From positions 1 through 6,916 of the forward strand of contig JAZRXA010000009.1 of NCBI GenBank assembly GCA_045599965.1: a stretch of 6,916 bases of DNA, given 5' to 3'. The notes beneath the pieces were generated by a model. The model was not told where the DNA came from, made no database searches, and worked only from the letters and a program-made list of their open reading frames with translations. Below, piece after piece: positions 1 to 5,400 of the stretch (position 1 is its first letter; every line of letters begins with the position of its first letter). The stretch comes from RGIG5612 sp045599965. Lineage in GTDB: Bacteria; Bacillota; Clostridia; Lachnospirales; Lachnospiraceae. The translations under genes were made by a program, and so were the position numbers.

Positions 1-2
1 AT

Positions 3-1310
3 ACTGAAGTGGTAACAGCAACAATTACTCATGCAACAACAACAAATCCAACATGCCATTCAGAAGGCGTAGAAACATATACAGCAACAGCAACGCTTGG
101 CGATATAACAGTAACAGATACACGGACACAAACATTACCAAGGGGTGATCATGATTACGAAGTAAATAGTTGCACATGGGGCGACAATCATGCAACAGCA
201 CATATAACTTTAAAATGTAAAAACTGCGAACAAACACAAACACCTGAAACAACAGTAGGACATGAAACAACACCTGCAACATGCGAAGCTACTGGCAAAA
301 CAGTTTATACAGCAACAGCAACGTTTGATAATAAAACGTATACTTCTACATACGAAGAAACAATCGCAGCATTAGGACATGATTATAGTGATGCACCGAC
401 ATGGAGTTGGGCCAACGATTATAGTAATGCAACAGCAACATTTACATGTAAGAATGGTTGTGGAAAAACACATATAGAAACAGATAATAGCCCAACAGAG
501 ACTGAAACAATACCAGCAACATGTATAGCTGATGGAGAAAAAACATATACAGCATCAGTTTCTTATAATAGTAATACATACACTGATACAAAAACTGCAA
601 AAATCGATGCCCTTGGACATGATTGGGATAATGGAGAAGTAACGCGACCAGCTACAGATACCCAACCAGGTATAATTGTATATCGCTGCAATAGAGAAGG
701 CTGCGAAGCAACAAAAGAAGAAGAATTCGGAAAAATAGCTGACGAAATAAATAGTTCAGATTTAGAGGACGAAAATATTACCGAAGACATGAGGGCAGCT
801 GGTTTAGAAACAGTAGAAGCTGTTAAAGAGGCAATAATAGGCGTAGTTGTCAGAGAAAGTGGATTTAATGCTGATAATGTAGTGGTTAAAGAAGTTCAAC
901 TCCTTATTTCTTATAATAATGGAAAAGATTATGAGCCAATAACATCGGCAAACTTCCCAGAAGAGGGAGTTATCATTACACTTGAATATCCAGAAGGAAC
1001 GAGCAAAGAAGATTCATTTGTAATTGCACATATGTTTGCAGAAACTACGGAAGCTCATACAGCAGGCGATGTTGAAATACTTGAAATACTTTCGCAAACA
1101 GAGGACGGCATTCAAGTAAAAGTAAATAGTTTGTCACCAATTGCTATCGGATATAAATTAGCTGAAAAGCCAACTGAGAAAGAGTCAAATGTGCCTCCAA
1201 CAGGTACAAATAATAATACAACAGGCTGGTTTTTAGCGTTGATATTATCAGTTTTAGCAATCGGAACATGCATATTTACACAACGCAAATATAGAAATCT
1301 TAATAAATAA
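3..1310 (+). CDS. Sortase-anchored Thr-rich repeat surface protein, 5'-partial
   Basis: The frame is open to the left edge, so the true start and signal peptide lie outside; residues below are numbered from the GTG at position 9. Residues 8-242 hold about three diverged 76-80-residue repeats, each with a P-(A/T)-T-C segment, a Thr/Ala-rich YTAT strand, GHDY or GHDW (DHDY in the first), and a Cys pair (C70/C73, C147/C151, C227/C232). Residues 244-390 form a distinct acidic domain with an AHMF motif and an LSPIAIG ending, a layout I associate with clostridial surface proteins. The C-terminus is a cell-wall sorting signal: VPPTG (395-399), a hydrophobic helix (about 407-423) and a short basic tail. 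The inferred role is a wall-linked surface protein, perhaps adhesive; no catalytic motif is seen. The ligand is unknown. ACA codons dominate the Thr-rich part, giving the strand a C/A-rich look. The gene ends 78 bases before the next one, with a hairpin between. Confidence is high for a surface protein and low for any specific role. Confidence 0.88.
   Translation, partial: TEVVTATITHATTTNPTCHSEGVETYTATATLGDITVTDTRTQTLPRGDHDYEVNSCTWGDNHATAHITLKCKNCEQTQTPETTVGHETTPATCEATGKTVYTATATFDNKTYTSTYEETIAALGHDYSDAPTWSWANDYSNATATFTCKNGCGKTHIETDNSPTETETIPATCIADGEKTYTASVSYNSNTYTDTKTAKIDALGHDWDNGEVTRPATDTQPGIIVYRCNREGCEATKEEEFGKIADEINSSDLEDENITEDMRAAGLETVEAVKEAIIGVVVRESGFNADNVVVKEVQLLISYNNGKDYEPITSANFPEEGVIITLEYPEGTSKEDSFVIAHMFAETTEAHTAGDVEILEILSQTEDGIQVKVNSLSPIAIGYKLAEKPTEKESNVPPTGTNNNTTGWFLALILSVLAIGTCIFTQRKYRNLNK
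30..734 (+). repeat. Three diverged Thr-rich Cys-pair protein repeats
   Basis: Approximate units are 30-260, 261-494 and 495-734. They align on the PTC/PATC cysteine (C16, C92, C172, spaced 76 and 80 residues), the following G-x-x-x-Y-T-A motif, the (G/D)HD(Y/W) turn and a terminal Cys pair. DNA identity between units is low, so this is an old duplication visible mainly in protein. The third unit lacks the Trp/Ala-rich strand of the second between its GHDW and its Cys pair. Similar repeats occur in large surface proteins of Clostridia; I cannot name the family with certainty. Confidence 0.7.
1191..1307 (+). other. C-terminal cell-wall sorting signal (VPPTG type)
   Basis: The encoded 39 residues follow the tripartite plan of sortase substrates: a V-P-P-T-G pentapeptide, a polar T/N/G linker, a roughly 17-residue hydrophobic stretch starting at Trp-Phe, and a tail with K/R residues (QRKYR). 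The Leu of canonical LPXTG is replaced by Val and the X is Pro, which resembles the (S/P)PXTG-type motifs known for clostridial sortases. Cleavage between Thr and Gly and linkage to peptidoglycan is inferred from the family. No sortase gene is in the window. Confidence 0.75.
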
Positions 1311-1334
1311 TAATAAGAAATTAGATAAGTTATT

Positions 1335-1369
1335 AGTAAAAGAGAATTGCGTAACAATTCTCTTTTACT
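1335..1369 (+). terminator. Perfect 15-bp stem hairpin, probable intrinsic terminator or attenuator
   Basis: The arms at 1335-1349 and 1355-1369 are exactly complementary around the 5-base loop CGTAA. An A-tract opens the left arm and the matching TCTTTTACT closes the right arm, so the core GAGAATTG/CAATTCTC is followed by a short U-run, as in many Firmicute terminators. It begins 25 bases after the stop of the upstream gene, a usual place for a terminator. It also lies only 8 bases before the Shine-Dalgarno of the next gene, leaving no room for a promoter after it. It could therefore act as a partial terminator, attenuator or mRNA-stabilising element. The symmetric A/T tracts mean it could work on both strands. 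Confidence 0.65.
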
Positions 1370-1377
1370 CGTATATT

Positions 1378-1381
1378 GGAG
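1378..1381 (+). promoter_or_regulatory. Shine-Dalgarno GGAG fixing the start of the cohesin-like gene
   Basis: GGAG lies 7 bases before the ATG at 1389, near-ideal spacing for a low-GC Gram-positive. This selects ATG 1389 over the in-frame TTG at 1347, which sits inside the hairpin stem, has no such site, and would put charged and polar residues ahead of an otherwise normal signal peptide. Confidence 0.85.
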
Positions 1382-1388
1382 AAACATA

Positions 1389-2333
1389 ATGCCTAAAACT
1401 AGAAAAATTTTAATCAGTTTATTATCGATAATATGCACAATATTTATCACATCAAATATTGGGGTTGCAAAAGATTCTGCTCATTTAAATGCGAAGTTTA
1501 ACTTAAATGAAGTAAAAACGGGAGATACCATCGAACTATTAGTTGGAAATAGCGAAATGGAAGTAGCAACCTTTATTGGAAGCATTTCATATGATTCAAA
1601 TATGTTAGAAGTTGTAAATAAATCAGAAGCTGTCTTAGAAAGAAGTGATGGAAATAAAATAGGTATTTCTGCCCAGGTAGAAAAAAACAATGGAGTCATT
1701 GGAATAATTTCTATAGGCACGTCTCCAAATAAATATAATGCGCAAAAACAATTAGTAAAAATTACATTTAAGGCAAAAAAAGTTGGAAAAACCGATATTT
1801 ATTTATCAGAATCTTCGGATGGACCAAGCGGAATTAACGTAGATAATATTTTAGCAGCGTCAATAAATATAATCGAAGGAACAATATCCGACGAAGGTGA
1901 AACAGCAGTAGAAAAAGAACAAGAAGAGAAAGCTATTAAAGAAATAAAAATAATTACGCCACCTTCTCAAACAGATTACAAAGCAGGAGAAAGTTTTAAT
2001 TCGCTGGGGATGGTAGTTGAAGTTATTTATGAAGACGGCACAAGCGAGGTTATCACTGACTATCAAATTGATCAAATACTCGTTGATGAAAATACAAAGC
2101 AAATAACAATTTCCTACGGAGATAAAACAGTTACACAGGACATAACAGTAAAACGGCGCAATAGTAATTTTGTACTAGTGCTAATAATTGTTTTGATATC
2201 ATTGGGCATTATAACAGCAATAATTATCTTGTTGATGAAGAAATACAATATTAAAAGATTATATGAAATAAAATTTGTTAAATCGTTAAAAGATTATATA
2301 GAGAATATATTTAGGATAATATTGAAGAAGTAA
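1389..2333 (+). CDS. Membrane-anchored cohesin-like and Ig-like domain protein
   Basis: 314 residues. Residues 1-27 are a signal peptide: MPKTRK, a hydrophobic core, likely cleavage near GVA-K. Residues about 34-165 match the cohesin layout: KTGDTIEL near the start, then I-x-x-x-I-S-Y-D-S-x-M-L-E-V-V, then a late LVKITFKAK strand and a terminal IxIIEG strand. An acidic linker (about 168-182) leads to an Ig-like domain of the group 3 kind (about 184-254; YKAGESF, YEDGTSEV, ITISYGDKTV). One transmembrane helix (about 261-283) is followed by a roughly 30-residue basic tail, presumably cytoplasmic. By family knowledge cohesins bind dockerin modules, though many cohesin-like domains outside cellulosomes have other or unknown partners. 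No dockerin is visible here. There is no LPXTG motif, so anchoring is by the membrane helix, with the ectodomain outside. The stop overlaps the next start by one base, so the two proteins are probably made together and may interact (inference). Confidence 0.85.
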   Translation: MPKTRKILISLLSIICTIFITSNIGVAKDSAHLNAKFNLNEVKTGDTIELLVGNSEMEVATFIGSISYDSNMLEVVNKSEAVLERSDGNKIGISAQVEKNNGVIGIISIGTSPNKYNAQKQLVKITFKAKKVGKTDIYLSESSDGPSGINVDNILAASINIIEGTISDEGETAVEKEQEEKAIKEIKIITPPSQTDYKAGESFNSLGMVVEVIYEDGTSEVITDYQIDQILVDENTKQITISYGDKTVTQDITVKRRNSNFVLVLIIVLISLGIITAIIILLMKKYNIKRLYEIKFVKSLKDYIENIFRIILKK

Positions 2334-2335
2334 TG
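2324..2335 (+). promoter_or_regulatory. Stop-start overlap TAATG with weak ribosome site
   Basis: TAA (2331-2333) of the cohesin-like gene and ATG (2333-2335) of the giant surface protein share an A. The purine stretch GAAGAAG (2324-2330) is too close to the ATG for a good Shine-Dalgarno, and TAGGA (about 2312-2316) is too far. An in-frame TAG at 2312-2314 blocks any longer start. Initiation therefore probably depends on ribosomes finishing the upstream gene, i.e. translational coupling. Confidence 0.65.
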
Positions 2336-2416
2336 AGAAAAGTATCAAAAGAACTTATAACAATTTTATTAACTATTGTCATGATAGCAGTAACTGTTCC
2401 AGTTACCGCGCTAGCT
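2333..2416 (+). other. Signal peptide of the giant surface protein
   Basis: It encodes MRKVSKE followed by a hydrophobic core (LITILLTIVMIAV) and TVPVTALA, a standard A-x-A signal peptidase I site with cleavage after residue 28. There is no lipobox cysteine and no YSIRK-like motif. This supports Sec-dependent export and confirms the ATG at 2333, since the next Met (residue 17) would remove most of the core. Confidence 0.85.
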
Positions 2417-5400
2417 GATACGCCGTTTGCTGGTGGAACTGGAACAGCTGATGATCCGTATATTATAAAGACAAAAGAGCAGCTAGATAATGTTCGCAAT
2501 TATTTAAGTTCTAGTTTTAAACTTGATAATGATATTGTGTTTACGGAAGAAGACTTTGCAGTAGGTGGAGACTTTTATAACAACGGAAAAGGTTGGCAAC
2601 CAATAGGAAAATCTTCAAGTAATGCTTTTAGAGGAGCATTTGATGGGAATGGATATTCGATAAAAAATTTATATGAAAATGTTGAAAGTTCGTCCACGAT
2701 GTCAAATCCTTCATATGCAGGTCTGTTTGGATATGGTGTAGGAAATATAGAAAACCTAGGAATTATTGATTGCAAAATTGTAAATTATAATCTCAAGGGA
2801 ACTGCATATACAGGGAGCATAGTAGGTTATATTAAGGGCGGAACAATTAATAACTGCTATAACACAGGTATTTTATATGGTTATGATTATATAGGTGGAA
2901 TGGCGGGTTATGTAGAGAGTGGAAATATTTGTAATTGTTACAATACTGGGAATATAGATAAAGGAACATATATAGGTGGCATAGTAGGGAATAGCAAAGG
3001 TGCTATACTCGATGATTGCTATAATAAGGGAACCTTAACGACAGACTGCGGAGGTGTGCGTTTTATAGGTGGAATTGCAGGAAATTTGTCTGATATCAGT
3101 ACAATAAGTAACAGTAATAATGAGGGCAATATAACTGCTGATTGGAAATCAGGAGTTTCTAGTGATGCGGGTGGTGTTGTAGGGTATTTAGGCGATGATA
3201 ACAGTAAAATAATTAATAGCTATAACACGGGTAATATAATTGATTATGGTGACTATTCTCAAACAGGTGGAATTGTGGGATGCTCAGCTAGTGGCACAAT
3301 TAGTGTTTGTTACAATGCGGGAACGATAACTGCAGATGGTTATACTCTTGCAGAAGCAGGCGGTATAGCCGGAAATGGTGGAACAATTAGTAATTGCTAT
3401 AATACTGGAACGATAACTGCAACGGCTAGTAAGAATTATAGTAGTGGAAAAGCAGGCGGTATAGTTGGAAAGGGCGAAATAATTAGTAATTGCTATAATA
3501 CTGGAACGATAACTGCAAGTGGTTATAAAGCTGATGGTATAGTAGGTGGTATAGCTGGAACTGTAAGTGGTACGCATAGCAACTGCTATTATCTTAATAA
3601 AGTAAATAAGGGAATAGGTTCTGGAACAGATGCTGGGGTAAAGTGTACTCTGGCAGAAATGAAAGATAAAAAGACATACGGTGAATTTGATTTTAATGAT
3701 ACATGGACTATGGAAGGGAATGAAGATTATTTATTCCCAGAATTACAAGATGTGCCAATGATATATACAAAATCATTAATAGCCATGTCAGTAACTAGTT
3801 TACCAAGTAAAGTTCAATACATTGAAGGCAAGGATGAATTAAATCTTTCAGGTGGAAAAATTACATTAGAGTATGATAACGGTACAACGGAAGAGATAGA
3901 TATAACTTCTGGCATGGTTAGTGGTTTTGACAATACAAAAGTCGGAAAGCAGACACTTACAGTAGTATATGAGAATTTTACGGATACATTTGATTTGTAT
4001 ATTATTAGCAATCAATTTGCTGGCGGAAGTGGAACAATTGATGATCCTTTTATAGTAAAAACAAAAGAACAATTAAATTATGTGCGAAATTGTTTAAGTT
4101 CCAGTTTCAAACTTGAAAATGACATTGTTTTTTTAGAAGAAGACTTCAAGGCGGGTGGAGACTTTTATAACGATGGAACAGGCTGGCAACCGATAGGAAC
4201 TGGTTCAAATAATGCTTTTAGTGGAACATTTGATGGAAATGGATATTCAGTAAAAAATCTATACGTAAATACAAAAACCTCATATGCAGGGCTATTTGGT
4301 TATGCTTCTGGGAATGTAAAAAATCTTGGAATGATTGATTGCAACATTGCAGGAACAGAATATGCAGGTGGAATAGCAGGATATTCATCTAATGCAACAA
4401 TTGATAATTGCTATAATGATGGCAATATTGTCGCAAATGGCGATATTGATAGTTATGCAGCAGGTATAGTCGGATATGCAGTAGGGGGTTCAATCGAAAA
4501 TTGTCATAATACAGGACAAATTACTACAAGTGGAGGCACAAGGATTAATGATTCTTGTAGAGGTGGAATAGCAGGTTATGCATATAATTGCATACTTAAT
4601 AATAATTATAATACAGGAACAATAACTACAAGTGATAGTGTTTATGGTTACGGCGGTGGCATAGTTGGATATTTATACAGTAAAACAATTAGTAATTGTT
4701 ACAATGCTGGATGCGTAACTTTAGGAAAATATACGGGTGGTATAGCAGGATATATATCAAGCGGTACAATCAGCAATAGTTTTAATATTGGAACAATATC
4801 TACAAGTGGCAGTGTTAATGGCTATGGTGGTGGTATTGTAGGAAAAAATAGTGGGACTATTAGCACCAGTTATAACACAGGAACGATAATTATATATGGT
4901 GGAATTGATGGTTATGCAGGATGTCTAGCAGGCATCAGTAATGGAAAGATTAATAATTGTTTTTATTTGAATAATTCAAATAAAGGAATAGGTTCTGGAA
5001 CAAATGCTGGGTTAAAGTGCACTCTGGCAGAAATGAAAGATAAAAAGACATATGGTGAATATGATTTTGATGATATATGGACAATGGAAGGAAATGAAGA
5101 TTATTTGTTTCCAGAATTACAAGATGTGCCAATGGTATTTACAAAATCATTAACAGCCATGTCAGTAACTAGCGAGCCTAGCAAGACACAATATATTGAA
5201 GGTAAAGATGAATTAAATCTTTCAGGCGGAAAAATTACATTAGAGTATGATAACGACACAACTGAAGAAATTGATATAACTTCAGATATGGTGAGCGGTT
5301 TTGATAATACAAAAGTAGGTAAACAAGAAATTACAGTAACATATGGAGACTTTAACGATATTTTTGAAGTAGAAATAGTAGCAAAGAGTCTTGCTGGAAT

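Larger units (their letters stand above)
2426..4009 (+). repeat. Super-module copy 1 (cap + GLUG beta-helix + linker + Ig unit)
   Basis: It encodes residues 32-559. It matches 4016-5383 in order and content: the FAGG(T/S)GT-DDP cap, the KTKEQL...VRN(Y/C)LSSSFKL segment, GWQPIG, FDGNGYS-KNLY, the GLUG core, and the conserved linker and Ig unit. The difference in length lies in the GLUG core, where this copy has about two more turns. The 6 bases 4010-4015 (encoding Asn-Gln) separate the copies. Confidence 0.85.

Noticed and set aside
9..11. GTG as the start of the first gene
   Set aside because: The frame is open to the window edge, there is no ribosome site in the 8 bases before it, and no signal peptide follows; the gene must begin further upstream.
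1200..1340. Promoter for the downstream pair near the end of the first gene
   Set aside because: Several A+T-rich hexamers resemble -10 or -35 boxes, but none forms a convincing pair with correct spacing, and the base composition makes chance matches likely.
1347..1388. Upstream TTG start adding 14 residues to the cohesin-like protein
   Set aside because: It lies within the hairpin stem, has no Shine-Dalgarno, and would spoil the signal peptide. ATG 1389 has GGAG at ideal spacing.
1389..1470. Lipoprotein signal at Cys16 of the cohesin-like protein
   Set aside because: The residues before Cys (L-S-I-I) do not fit a lipobox, which needs a small residue at -1. The Cys is inside the hydrophobic core, and a C-terminal membrane helix already anchors the protein.
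3284..3577. Minus-strand frame rich in Ser, Thr and Cys over the GLUG region
   Set aside because: Antisense shadow of the NCYNTG repeats; low-complexity product and no start signals.
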